DNA from: an uncultured Flavihumibacter sp.
Lineage (GTDB): Bacteria; Bacteroidota; Bacteroidia; Chitinophagales; Chitinophagaceae
Direction: 5' to 3'
Assembly: GCA_946482545.1 (NCBI GenBank)
Contig: CAMLRX010000059.1
Span: forward strand, 1 to 28,179
Length of the DNA: 28,179 bases
This document shows, piece by piece, positions 16,573 to 24,008 of the stretch (position 1 is its first letter; the number at the start of each line of letters is the position of its first letter). The notes under the pieces are model-generated. The model was not told the DNA's origin. It searched no databases and worked only from the letters and a program-made list of their open reading frames with translations. Position numbers and translations under genes: made by a program.

Positions 16573-18024
16573 TTAGTTGTTGAATTTTGTCCAGCCTTTG
16601 TGCCAGTTGGCATCTTCACCGGAAGGAGCGATACCGCCGATGAAGTCAACTTTCTTAATGAAAGGACGTGCCTGAATCAACGCATCATCAAAATGAGTGT
16701 TAGATGCGGTTGGGATCACGACTGCAGAGTTACCGAATGGCTGCCAGTCAGGATTTCCATAGTCGAAAGGACGGATATAACGGGCATCATCAACTGTAGC
16801 TAGGATTTTGTTTTTTGTATTGGCGGTGAACCATTCAGTTAATGTGGTCTCATTGTACACACTTCCTGAACCGGATACGAATTCGATTGCTTTTTTATAT
16901 GCGCCTGCAATGATGATACCGCTCAGTTTCAATGTTCCCGCCTGAATGTTCAGGTCCGTATTTCCTTGTGCCGCATTGATCTGGATACCTACGGGCCATC
17001 CGATGAACGAAGAGTTAAAGATGGAGATAGAAGAATTCCTTCTGATCTGTACTGCTGCGCCAAGGTAGTTGGAGTTGCCCTTGTTGTTGGCGGTTGCAGC
17101 AGGACCAAAAGCAGAGATGTTGCTGAATACCGCTCTTGTCTGAGGAGTTACAGCGCCCCCACTGCTGTTGTTATCGCTTTCAAAAGCTTCTGACTTAGAC
17201 ACGTCAGCTACAGAAGAATCACGAACAATCAAACCAAACTGTACGCTGCCTGAGTAGCCGTTATCGGTATCAAAATCATCATCCTGCGTATTGTAAGCGA
17301 TCAGGTATTTACAGTTAACGGTACCACCGAACCATTCGAAGGCATCATCTTTAGCGTAGGTCACCTGTACGTGATCAATTACGGTTTTGCTGCCTACTCC
17401 TGCCATTGTAAGACTGTTCACTTCTTTGTCGGGCTGGTAAGCGTAACCGGCGTATTCAATGCGCACATAACGGAGTACACCTGAACTGTCGTTGTCAACA
17501 GGCGTTGGCGCAACCGCGTCACCGGAACCTGCGCGACCTTCACCTTCAGCATTGTCAACGCCACCTTCTACCTGCAACAGGCCGTTTTTGTTGTCGTAGC
17601 TGGTGTTGATGCTTGCTTTACCCAGCAGAACGATACCGCCCCAGTCGCCGGATTGCGGAGAGGGCGCTGAAGAAGTAAATACGATAGGCTCACTCACTGT
17701 ACCGTCAGCCACCAGCTTACCACCACGGGAAACAATCAGTGTGGCCACATCTGCGCCAGTGTAAGCAGCCTTCACTGTAGCGCCTTTTTCTACGGTAAGC
17801 GTAAACCCGTTGGTGATGTACACTTTACCCCTCAGGATATTCTCATCTCCTTTCTTCAATGTGATGTTGGAAGTGATACGGCCACTCAGTTCTACGGTTT
17901 GACCCGTTCCGTTTCCGCCGCCGTTGTTACCATTTCCGTTGCTGTCTCCGTCAATCTCAATTTTCCTACAAGCAGTAAATGCCAGAACAGTGAAAGCAAC
18001 GAGATAAAGGATGTTCTGTTTCAT
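16573..18024 (-). CDS. Lipoprotein with parallel beta-helix-like repeats, partner of TonB receptor
   Basis: This 483-aa protein has a lipoprotein signal (lipid-carrying Cys19 in AFTAC), then KIEIDGD, which is acidic like the export signals that send Bacteroidota lipoproteins to the cell surface, and a flexible Gly/Asn linker. The body shows repeated short strands such as GFTLTVEKGATVKA, LIVSRGGKLVADGT and EPIVFTSS, the pattern of right-handed beta-helix proteins. It lies 42 bases after the TonB receptor, so it is almost certainly its co-transcribed partner and may capture ligand at the surface in the way SusD does for SusC. It is not a SusD homologue: SusD is helical with TPR-like repeats. 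The ligand is unknown. The divergent Pho-box-like array suggests a phosphorus source. Confidence 0.85.
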   Translation of the reverse strand: MKQNILYLVAFTVLAFTACRKIEIDGDSNGNGNNGGGNGTGQTVELSGRITSNITLKKGDENILRGKVYITNGFTLTVEKGATVKAAYTGADVATLIVSRGGKLVADGTVSEPIVFTSSAPSPQSGDWGGIVLLGKASINTSYDNKNGLLQVEGGVDNAEGEGRAGSGDAVAPTPVDNDSSGVLRYVRIEYAGYAYQPDKEVNSLTMAGVGSKTVIDHVQVTYAKDDAFEWFGGTVNCKYLIAYNTQDDDFDTDNGYSGSVQFGLIVRDSSVADVSKSEAFESDNNSSGGAVTPQTRAVFSNISAFGPAATANNKGNSNYLGAAVQIRRNSSISIFNSSFIGWPVGIQINAAQGNTDLNIQAGTLKLSGIIIAGAYKKAIEFVSGSGSVYNETTLTEWFTANTKNKILATVDDARYIRPFDYGNPDWQPFGNSAVVIPTASNTHFDDALIQARPFIKKVDFIGGIAPSGEDANWHKGWTKFNN

Positions 18025-18066
18025 TTTTGTTTTTTTGTATTTTAAGAATTTTAGTGCTGCTGATTA

Positions 18067-20868
18067 TTATATAGAATAGTTAAACGTGATGCCGAATGTT
18101 GTACCCAGTTTCCTGGTGAAGCGATATTGGTCTTCATTCTTCTGGAAGCTTTCTTTGTTGCCTTTGGCATTCTGGTAGAAGTATTGCCTTTGGTTGAGGA
18201 TATCTGAAACATTCAGTCTGATCTCGGCTTTTTTGTCCAGGAACTTCTTGCCAAACTGGAAATCAAGTAAAGGTCTTGGCGCTTCATAGATGTCTGGAGA
18301 ACCCGCACCTGCGGTGATATCACCCACGAGGTAAATACGCTCACCCACCTGGTTGAACAATACAGTAGCGTTTATACCTTCCTTCTCAAGATCATACATG
18401 AGGCTGAGGTTGAAAAGGTAGGGCGACTGTCCTTGCATGGGCCTGTCGATGTTTAATCCGGCATCTTTTACCCGGCTGTAGATGTATGCGGCATTCGCCT
18501 GGAAAGTGAAGTTTTTCAGTGCGGTGGCAAAATCAAGTTTCTTCCTGAACTCTACTTCAGCACCATATGAAGTGGCTTCTTCCGGGTTTTTGAATTCGAA
18601 CGTGCTCGCTCCGCCGATGCCTTCGTAGAATACCTGTTCAATCGGATTCTGGAAACGCTTGAAGAACACGCCCGCAGTAAACACCTCGCCGGAACGGGGA
18701 TAAAGTTCATAACGGAAATCAGCATTCGTAACTTTAGTTCTTTTCAGACTAGGGCTGCCCTGTACAGAAGCATTCAATTCAAAATCATACAGGTTCAGGA
18801 AAGAAAGTTCGCGGAGCTCGGGACGGATCACAGTTTGTGAACCGCTCAAACGCAGGTTGGAAAGGTTATTCAGTTTCAAGGTAGCGTTCATCCCGGGCAG
18901 GATATCCGTTACCCTTGAATGGGTGTGGCGGGGATCAGATTTTTTCACGCTACCCACCAGCTGATCGTAATCTTCGATCCTGGCGCCCCACACCACACGG
19001 AACATGGGGGTGAACTGGTTATCGAACTGAAGGAACCCGGCGTTAAGAATCGTATTGGCCAGGTACCTGAAATTGCTTCCGCGGATGGCATCGAAGGCAA
19101 ACTGATTGCTGCCAGCGGAACCATCACCAAAGTTTTCAGGGCTGAAAATTTTATCAGCAGGCAACTGGCGCAGGGCGTCATTATCACGTGGAAGATAATT
19201 CGCGAACAGCTTGGCATCATACAGCCTGTCCTTGATCTGGAGCATATAGCCACCTTTTACGGTTTGCTTCAGATCAAAAAGGTCGAAGGAATAACTCAGG
19301 TCACCACCGGCAGTATAAATGTAGTCGTTCAGGTTCTGGAATATACGGCTGCCGCTTTCCTGGGAGAGGGAGTTACCCACCAGCAAACGGTAAGCTTCCT
19401 GTGTTCCCGTGGTGCGGGTGTATTGAAGCCTGCGCTGATCGGGAGAGTACCCATCCAGTATATTAAAGGATCCGTACCATTTCATTTTCAGGGGCGTGGC
19501 CAGCAGGTGTTCGCCGGTAGCCTGAATGGTGTAGAAAGTATTCTGCCGGAAGGTGAACTCTGTACCCCTTACATCATTTTCACGGTTGTAATCCTGTCCT
19601 TCCCTTTGTGTGATGAAATTGGAAGAATTCACGTTTGCAAGCGACTTCAGGGAAATTTTGTGCAGCGGGTTCAACTGTACTGTAAGACTGGCCATTGCAC
19701 CCACGGAAACATCCTGTGTGTAACGGTCATCATCATACTTGTAATTGGGCACGAATTCATTTGAAACGTCATTGAGCGCACTCTGCTGGTTCATCATATC
19801 AATGAACCTGTTGTTCTTATTGTATACCAGTCCGAACATACCGCCTACTTTCTTTCCGAAGAGTACGCTGTTGAACCCGCCGTTCGCCTGGAACGAAGCG
19901 TTGAGCGGAGCGGATGTTTGAACCGGCACCCATGCATTGCGCAATTGTGTTCCTATGGTTGTTCTGTCGGCAATGGAAAGTCCGTCGAACTGAGATTTGG
20001 TTTTATAAGAGGATGGGAGTCCGCGGGCACCGTCATCAATACCAAGCCAATCGAGTTTACCGCCATCCTGTTTGTAAAAATTCTTACCAATGGTTTGGGT
20101 GTTGAAGCCGGTTCCTACCTGTATGTTGAAGAAATTCTGCGAAGGAATATCTTTTGTATTCACCTGAATCAGGCCACCGGCCCATTCTCCGGGGTATTCG
20201 GGAACGAATGCCTTATTGATCACCACGTTATCGATCATGGCGGAAGGGATCAGGTCGAAGGAAAAGGTTTTTCTATCAGGTTCCGTACTGGTTAAAAGGA
20301 TGCCATTCAGCATCGCCTGGTTGTAACGATCGGCAAGACCACGGATAACGAGGAACTTACCTTCCTGGATACTTGCGCCGGGCGTACGTTTCAGGACCTC
20401 ACCAGTGGTACGGTCGGGTGAACGGCGGATGGCTTCAGCAGAAATAACCGAGGCAACAGTATTGGTATTCTTCTGAAAGGCAATCACGGCGGCAGCGGTT
20501 TCCCTGCGAACGGAATTTCTGCCAGCCGTTACGGTCACTGTTTCAAGATTTTTCGAAGTAACAGCCATTACAACATCAGCATAAGTAACTTTATCTGCTT
20601 CCACCAATACATCACTGATGGTATTCTTATCATAACCTACAGCAGAAAACTCAAGCTGGTACTTTTTGTTGGCAGGTAAAGAAAGGGTATACCTTCCTTC
20701 CAGGTCGGTAGTGGCCCCGCCGGCGGCGCCAGTTATTTTAACGGATACACTTGCCAGTGGTTCGTTCTTATCGTTCAGGACCTTCCCTGAAATCTTTCCG
20801 TTCTGTGCCTGTGCAAAAACCGTTGCCAGGAAGAGCAGCGGTAATAGGAGCAGATACTTTTTCCTCAC
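18067..20868 (-). CDS. TonB-dependent receptor with N-terminal CarboxypepD-like domain
   Basis: This is a 933-aa outer-membrane importer. The signal peptide is VRKKYLLLLPLLFLATVFAQ. Residues about 22-95 form a carboxypeptidase-regulatory-like beta-sandwich (GKISGKVLNDKNEPLASVSV). The plug domain follows (about 130-240), with GEVLKRTPG, RGLADRYNQAMLNG and STEPDRKTFSFDLIPS. The rest is a 22-strand-type barrel ending in GITFNYSI. SusC-specific features are absent. The start is GTG 20868: the frame continues to a TTG at 20892, but that TTG overlaps the perfect -7 element at 20890-20897, and GTG 20868 gives a compact signal peptide. Six 11-bp direct repeats lie directly upstream. Its operon partner is the beta-helix lipoprotein. 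The substrate is unknown; phosphate esters or a phosphorus-containing complex are candidates by context only. Confidence 0.9.
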   Translation of the reverse strand: MRKKYLLLLPLLFLATVFAQAQNGKISGKVLNDKNEPLASVSVKITGAAGGATTDLEGRYTLSLPANKKYQLEFSAVGYDKNTISDVLVEADKVTYADVVMAVTSKNLETVTVTAGRNSVRRETAAAVIAFQKNTNTVASVISAEAIRRSPDRTTGEVLKRTPGASIQEGKFLVIRGLADRYNQAMLNGILLTSTEPDRKTFSFDLIPSAMIDNVVINKAFVPEYPGEWAGGLIQVNTKDIPSQNFFNIQVGTGFNTQTIGKNFYKQDGGKLDWLGIDDGARGLPSSYKTKSQFDGLSIADRTTIGTQLRNAWVPVQTSAPLNASFQANGGFNSVLFGKKVGGMFGLVYNKNNRFIDMMNQQSALNDVSNEFVPNYKYDDDRYTQDVSVGAMASLTVQLNPLHKISLKSLANVNSSNFITQREGQDYNRENDVRGTEFTFRQNTFYTIQATGEHLLATPLKMKWYGSFNILDGYSPDQRRLQYTRTTGTQEAYRLLVGNSLSQESGSRIFQNLNDYIYTAGGDLSYSFDLFDLKQTVKGGYMLQIKDRLYDAKLFANYLPRDNDALRQLPADKIFSPENFGDGSAGSNQFAFDAIRGSNFRYLANTILNAGFLQFDNQFTPMFRVVWGARIEDYDQLVGSVKKSDPRHTHSRVTDILPGMNATLKLNNLSNLRLSGSQTVIRPELRELSFLNLYDFELNASVQGSPSLKRTKVTNADFRYELYPRSGEVFTAGVFFKRFQNPIEQVFYEGIGGASTFEFKNPEEATSYGAEVEFRKKLDFATALKNFTFQANAAYIYSRVKDAGLNIDRPMQGQSPYLFNLSLMYDLEKEGINATVLFNQVGERIYLVGDITAGAGSPDIYEAPRPLLDFQFGKKFLDKKAEIRLNVSDILNQRQYFYQNAKGNKESFQKNEDQYRFTRKLGTTFGITFNYSI

Positions 20869-20889
20869 GAGATTAGTTTTATTTGCCCG

Positions 20890-20897
20890 CAAAAGTA
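20890..20897 (-). promoter_or_regulatory. -7 promoter element of the TonB receptor operon
   Basis: TACTTTTG on the minus strand is a full TAnnTTTG match, placing transcription start near 20886 and the GTG start about 18 nt later. The -33 position lacks TTTG and is covered by the direct-repeat array, as in activator-dependent promoters. Confidence 0.75.
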
Positions 20898-20904
20898 TCA
20901 GCCC

Positions 20905-20972
20905 AATGTTACCGCCACGTTACCGTAATATTACCTCAATGTTAAGAACAGATATTACCGCAATGTTAAGCG
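20905..20972. promoter_or_regulatory. Array of six 11-bp direct repeats, candidate Pho box
   Basis: Units start at 20905 (AATGTTACCGC), 20916 (CACGTTACCGT), 20927 (AATATTACCTC), 20938 (AATGTTAAGAA), 20951 (GATATTACCGC) and 20962 (AATGTTAAGCG). Spacing is 11 bp throughout, except for one 2-bp insertion after the fourth. On the receptor's strand they read TTAACATT or GGTAAC(A/G)T. The array ends 8 bp from the -7 element, the geometry expected when a PhoB/PhoP-type activator replaces the upstream promoter box. Confidence 0.75.
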
Positions 20973-21001
20973 CAATGCTGTGCGCCCGAAAACAGACACA
21001 C

Positions 21002-21023
21002 AGTGTTAATTAATTATTAAGCG
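21002..21023 (+). promoter_or_regulatory. 22-bp double site 1, candidate Pho box for DUF47-PiT
   Basis: Two 11-bp units (AGTGTTAATTA and ATTATTAAGCG) have their TTAA cores 11 bp apart. The site matches the double site at 21091-21112 at 17 of 22 positions and shares the unit pattern of the array at 20905. It lies 25 bp upstream of the -33 box at 21049. Confidence 0.6.
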
Positions 21024-21048
21024 CGTGATTATGAACGCTTTAGTATAA

Positions 21049-21082
21049 TTTGATGCATTTCTTTCAAAGAACCCTAATTTTG
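21049..21082 (+). promoter_or_regulatory. Promoter of the DUF47-PiT operon
   Basis: TTTG (21049-21052), a 22-nt spacer and TAATTTTG (21075-21082) match the Bacteroidota consensus. Predicted transcription start is near 21086, giving an 87-nt leader. A second, weaker -7 (TAATTTCG, 21147-21154) lies closer to the gene and could be used instead. Confidence 0.6.
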
Positions 21083-21090
21083 GCTTTTCC

Positions 21091-21112
21091 AATGTTAAGG
21101 AATTATTAACTC
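21091..21112 (+). promoter_or_regulatory. 22-bp double site 2, candidate Pho box for DUF47-PiT
   Basis: Units AATGTTAAGGA and ATTATTAACTC have TTAA cores 11 bp apart. The site is 34 bp upstream of the weak -7 element at 21147-21154 and just downstream of the start predicted for the promoter at 21049-21082. It could therefore activate the proximal promoter or repress the distal one. Confidence 0.6.
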
Positions 21113-21172
21113 TCCCATCCGGCAAGGCTTACAGGGTTAGTAATTCTAATTTCGCACCAAATTTTTAGCTAT

Positions 21173-21820
21173 ATGGCCCTGAATTCAATTATGAAGTTCT
21201 TCATGCCGAAAGACAAGGTATTTTACTCTCTCTTTGAACAGGTTGGTGAGAACGTGGAAAAAATGGGAGTGATCCTCAATGATGTAGTATCTGAACCCAA
21301 CTTCGATAAAAGAGCAGCCCTGATCTCCCAGATAGAAGATATGGAACATGTGAACGACGATTTCACCCATAAAATCTTCACTGAACTCGGGCGCAACTTC
21401 ATTACGCCTTTCGACCGGGAAGACATCCACTACCTCGCCTCCGCACTGGATGACATCGCCGACTATATTTATTCTTCCGCAAAAAAGATCAACTTCTATA
21501 AAGTTAATCCCAACGACCAGGGCATCCAGAAAATGGCCGACCTCATCGAGCAGGGTGCCAAACAAATTCACCTCGCCGTGCGGGAGCTGCGCAACATGAA
21601 GAACATGCGCCAGATCACCGACGCACTCGTGAAAGTGAACAGCATCGAGAACCAGGCCGATGATATCTTCGACCTCAGCATCGACCGCCTCTTCGAAATG
21701 GAACCCGACGCCAAAGAAGTGATCAAGAAAAGAGAGATTTACCAGGCAATGGAAACCGTGACCGATAAATGCGAAGACGCCGCAAACGTGATCGAATCCA
21801 TTATTATTAAATACGCGTAG
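21173..21820 (+). CDS. DUF47/PhoU-like protein, PiT accessory
   Basis: This 215-aa all-helical cytoplasmic protein belongs to the DUF47 (TIGR00153) family, distant from PhoU, whose genes are usually paired with PiT phosphate transporters. The recognisable parts are MKFFMPKDKVFYSLFEQ at the start, the HKIFTELGRNFITPFDREDIHYLASALDDIADYI block (about residues 60-95), and the closing VTDKCEDAANVIESIIIKYA. The middle block contains the acidic and His residues thought to bind metal in PhoU-like proteins. It is the first gene of an operon with the PiT transporter, 85 bases upstream of it. It probably tunes the transporter or reports its state, perhaps to the PhoR-like kinase (inference). Two candidate Pho boxes lie upstream. 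Confidence 0.93.
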   Translation: MALNSIMKFFMPKDKVFYSLFEQVGENVEKMGVILNDVVSEPNFDKRAALISQIEDMEHVNDDFTHKIFTELGRNFITPFDREDIHYLASALDDIADYIYSSAKKINFYKVNPNDQGIQKMADLIEQGAKQIHLAVRELRNMKNMRQITDALVKVNSIENQADDIFDLSIDRLFEMEPDAKEVIKKREIYQAMETVTDKCEDAANVIESIIIKYA

Positions 21821-21822
21821 GA

Positions 21823-21899
21823 CATTTTGAATGTTGAATTTTGAATGTTGGATGAATAACCGCTTCTGATTCAAAATCCAACATCCAGAATCCAAAATA
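21823..21899. repeat. Intra-operon palindromic repeat, copy 3 (DUF47/PiT gap)
   Basis: Left half 21824-21853 (units TTTTGAATGTTGAATTTTGA) and right half 21870-21899 (complementary units ATTCAAAATCCAACATCC) pair imperfectly around a 16-bp middle. It fills almost the whole gap between the DUF47 stop and the PiT start at 21906. Confidence 0.82.
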
Positions 21900-21905
21900 C
21901 TATTT

Positions 21906-22967
21906 ATGCTCTCCTTCCTCATCATTATCATCATCCTGGCCGTGATCTTCGACCTCATCAACGGGTTTCACGACGCAGCCAACTCCATAGCCACCATCGT
22001 TTCCACGAAAGTACTCACGCCTTTCCAGGCCGTGGTTTGGGCGGCCTTCTTCAACGTGGTGGCCTACTTTATCTTCGACCTGAACGTGGCCGATACCGTG
22101 GCGAAAACCGTGAAGAACAGCAGCATCAACCTGGAAGTGATCTTCGCCGGACTCATCGCGGCCATCAGTTGGAACCTCCTTACCTGGTGGTTCGGCATTC
22201 CCTCCAGTTCCTCGCATACGCTTATTGGCGGGTTCGCAGGTGCCGCCATCGCACACGCCGGTAGTTTCACCGTGGTGGCGCAGGATAAAATAATACAAAT
22301 CTTCGCGTTCATTTTCATCGCCCCTTTAGTGGGGATGATCATGGCTTACATTATTACCATCATTATCGTGAACATCTGCCGGAAAGCCAATCCCTACCGG
22401 GCCGATAAATGGTTCAAGCGATTACAGCTCGTATCTTCGGCGTTGTTCAGTATTGGTCACGGTGGTAACGATTCCCAGAAGGTAATGGGTATTATTTCTG
22501 CCGCCCTGCTCGTGTACGCAGCACAGGTAACGGCAGCAGGAGGTGAAATCCCACACTGGGCGCTGGTAGAACAAACCGTGGACGCCGCTACCGGGAAAGC
22601 CAAAATCGCCCATATTCCCGCCTGGGTACCCATTGTATGTTACACGGCCATAGGTCTGGGTACGATGATGGGTGGCTGGAAGATCGTTAAAACCATGGGA
22701 ACCCGTATCACCAAAGTAACGCCACTGGAAGGGGTAAGCGCTGAAACAGCAGGTGCATTCACCCTGTTCATCACGGAAAAACTCGGTATTCCCGTGAGTA
22801 CAACGCATACCATTACCGGTTCTATCATCGGGGTAGGACTTACCAAAAGGGTATCGGCCGTACGCTGGGGGGTCACCATCAACCTGCTCTGGGCCTGGAT
22901 ACTTACCATACCGGTAAGCGCCCTGCTCGCAGCCCTGGTGTACTATATTGTAACACTCTTTAAATAA
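21906..22967 (+). CDS. PiT family inorganic phosphate transporter
   Basis: This 353-aa inner-membrane permease imports phosphate, usually as a metal-phosphate complex together with a proton or cation. About ten hydrophobic helices are visible. The two inverted PiT signatures are present: GFHDAANSIATIVSTKVL near residue 20 and GHGGNDSQKVMGII near residue 182. The paired substrate-site segments WWFGIPSSSSHTLIGG and LGIPVSTTHTITGSIIG are also intact. It is preceded by the DUF47 gene and followed by a strong terminator, so the operon is DUF47-PiT only. No high-affinity pstSCAB genes are in the window. A PiT under a Pho-box-like site would be a simple Pho-regulated importer. Confidence 0.96.
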   Translation: MLSFLIIIIILAVIFDLINGFHDAANSIATIVSTKVLTPFQAVVWAAFFNVVAYFIFDLNVADTVAKTVKNSSINLEVIFAGLIAAISWNLLTWWFGIPSSSSHTLIGGFAGAAIAHAGSFTVVAQDKIIQIFAFIFIAPLVGMIMAYIITIIIVNICRKANPYRADKWFKRLQLVSSALFSIGHGGNDSQKVMGIISAALLVYAAQVTAAGGEIPHWALVEQTVDAATGKAKIAHIPAWVPIVCYTAIGLGTMMGGWKIVKTMGTRITKVTPLEGVSAETAGAFTLFITEKLGIPVSTTHTITGSIIGVGLTKRVSAVRWGVTINLLWAWILTIPVSALLAALVYYIVTLFK

Positions 22968-22989
22968 ACGGTCAACCGTTTGTATGATA

Positions 22990-23026
22990 AAAACCCGCAA
23001 TGAATCCCGTTGCGGGTTCTTTTTTT
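22990..23026 (+). terminator. Rho-independent terminator after the PiT gene
   Basis: A perfect 9-bp stem (AACCCGCAA with TTGCGGGTT), a 9-nt loop, and a T-rich run (TTCTTTTTTT). It begins 22 bases after the PiT stop. An in-frame ATG for the next gene at 23000 lies inside this hairpin and is therefore not its start. Confidence 0.92.
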
Positions 23027-23128
23027 AGTGAATTATGTTGTTATTTTGGAAACTTATCCAACAACCCCGCAACCAAGGCTTGCCAGAAAACACCCGTTGA
23101 GCCGGTTGCGATCATAAAAAAATCATTC

Positions 23129-23986
23129 ATGAAGGGAATTATTCTCGCCGGAGGATCCGGAACCCGTTTGCACCCCATCACCTATGCCATCAGCAAGCAG
23201 ATCATGCCCGTGTATGATAAACCCATGATCTATTATCCGCTTTCCACGCTGATGATGGCCGGCATCCGTGAAATCCTGATCATCTCCACCCCGCAGGACC
23301 TTCCGCTGTTTAAAAAACTGCTGGGCACCGGGGAACAGATCGGACTCTCGCTGTCTTATGCTGAGCAGGCCGTTCCCAATGGGCTGGCACAGGCTTTTGT
23401 GATCGGCGAATCTTTCATAGGGAAAGACAATGTGGCGCTGGTACTGGGCGATAACATCTTCCACGGCGTGGGTCTGGGCCAGCAACTGGAAAAGAATACC
23501 ACCCCCGATGGCGGTATCGTATATGCCTACCACGTGAGCGACCCCGAAAGGTATGGCGTGGTGGAATTTGACGCAGACAATAAAGTGGTGTCCATTGAAG
23601 AAAAGCCCCTTCAGCCCAAAAGCAATTACGCCGTTCCCGGGCTTTATTTCTATGACAACGATGTAATCGAAATCGCGAAGAACCTGCAGCCCTCACCACG
23701 CGGGGAATACGAAATTACCGATGTGAACAAGGAATACCTGAAAAGAGGCAAGCTCCGTGTTTCCGTGATGGACCGCGGTACCGCCTGGCTCGATACCGGC
23801 ACATTCGATTCGCTGATGCAGGCATCACAATTTGTGCAGGTGATCGAACAACGCCAGGGCATTAAGATCGCCTGCATCGAAGAGATTGCCTACCGTAAAG
23901 GATTTATCGGGAAAGAAAAACTGGAAGAAATCGCGAAACCACTGATGAAAAGCGGTTACGGGAAATATTTGATGGAGCTGATATAA
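23129..23986 (+). CDS. rfbA: Glucose-1-phosphate thymidylyltransferase
   Basis: This 285-aa enzyme joins glucose-1-phosphate and dTTP to make dTDP-glucose, the first step to dTDP-rhamnose and related sugars for surface polysaccharide. The N-terminal nucleotide-binding loop [11 protein letters not shown] (8-18), followed by the [20 protein letters not shown] block, is diagnostic. [10 protein letters not shown] carries the metal-binding Asp, and [20 protein letters not shown] and [11 protein letters not shown] complete the family pattern. The start ATG 23129 is standard; the frame opens further upstream only through the preceding terminator. rfbB, rfbC and rfbD are not in the window. It is followed after 22 bases by galE, so the two are likely co-transcribed. 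Confidence 0.96.
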   Translation: MKGIILAGGSGTRLHPITYAISKQIMPVYDKPMIYYPLSTLMMAGIREILIISTPQDLPLFKKLLGTGEQIGLSLSYAEQAVPNGLAQAFVIGESFIGKDNVALVLGDNIFHGVGLGQQLEKNTTPDGGIVYAYHVSDPERYGVVEFDADNKVVSIEEKPLQPKSNYAVPGLYFYDNDVIEIAKNLQPSPRGEYEITDVNKEYLKRGKLRVSVMDRGTAWLDTGTFDSLMQASQFVQVIEQRQGIKIACIEEIAYRKGFIGKEKLEEIAKPLMKSGYGKYLMELI

Positions 23987-24008
23987 AAATTTCTAACACA
24001 ATATATAT

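Noticed and set aside
18919..19764. 281-aa open frame opposite the TonB receptor
   Set aside because: The receptor frame is certain from its domains, and this one has no coherent motif.
20869..20892. TTG start (20892) for the TonB receptor
   Set aside because: It overlaps the -7 element. GTG 20868 gives a normal signal peptide and a short leader.
23000..23128. Upstream ATG (23000) for rfbA
   Set aside because: It is inside the terminator hairpin of the PiT gene, and the extra 43 residues have no family match.
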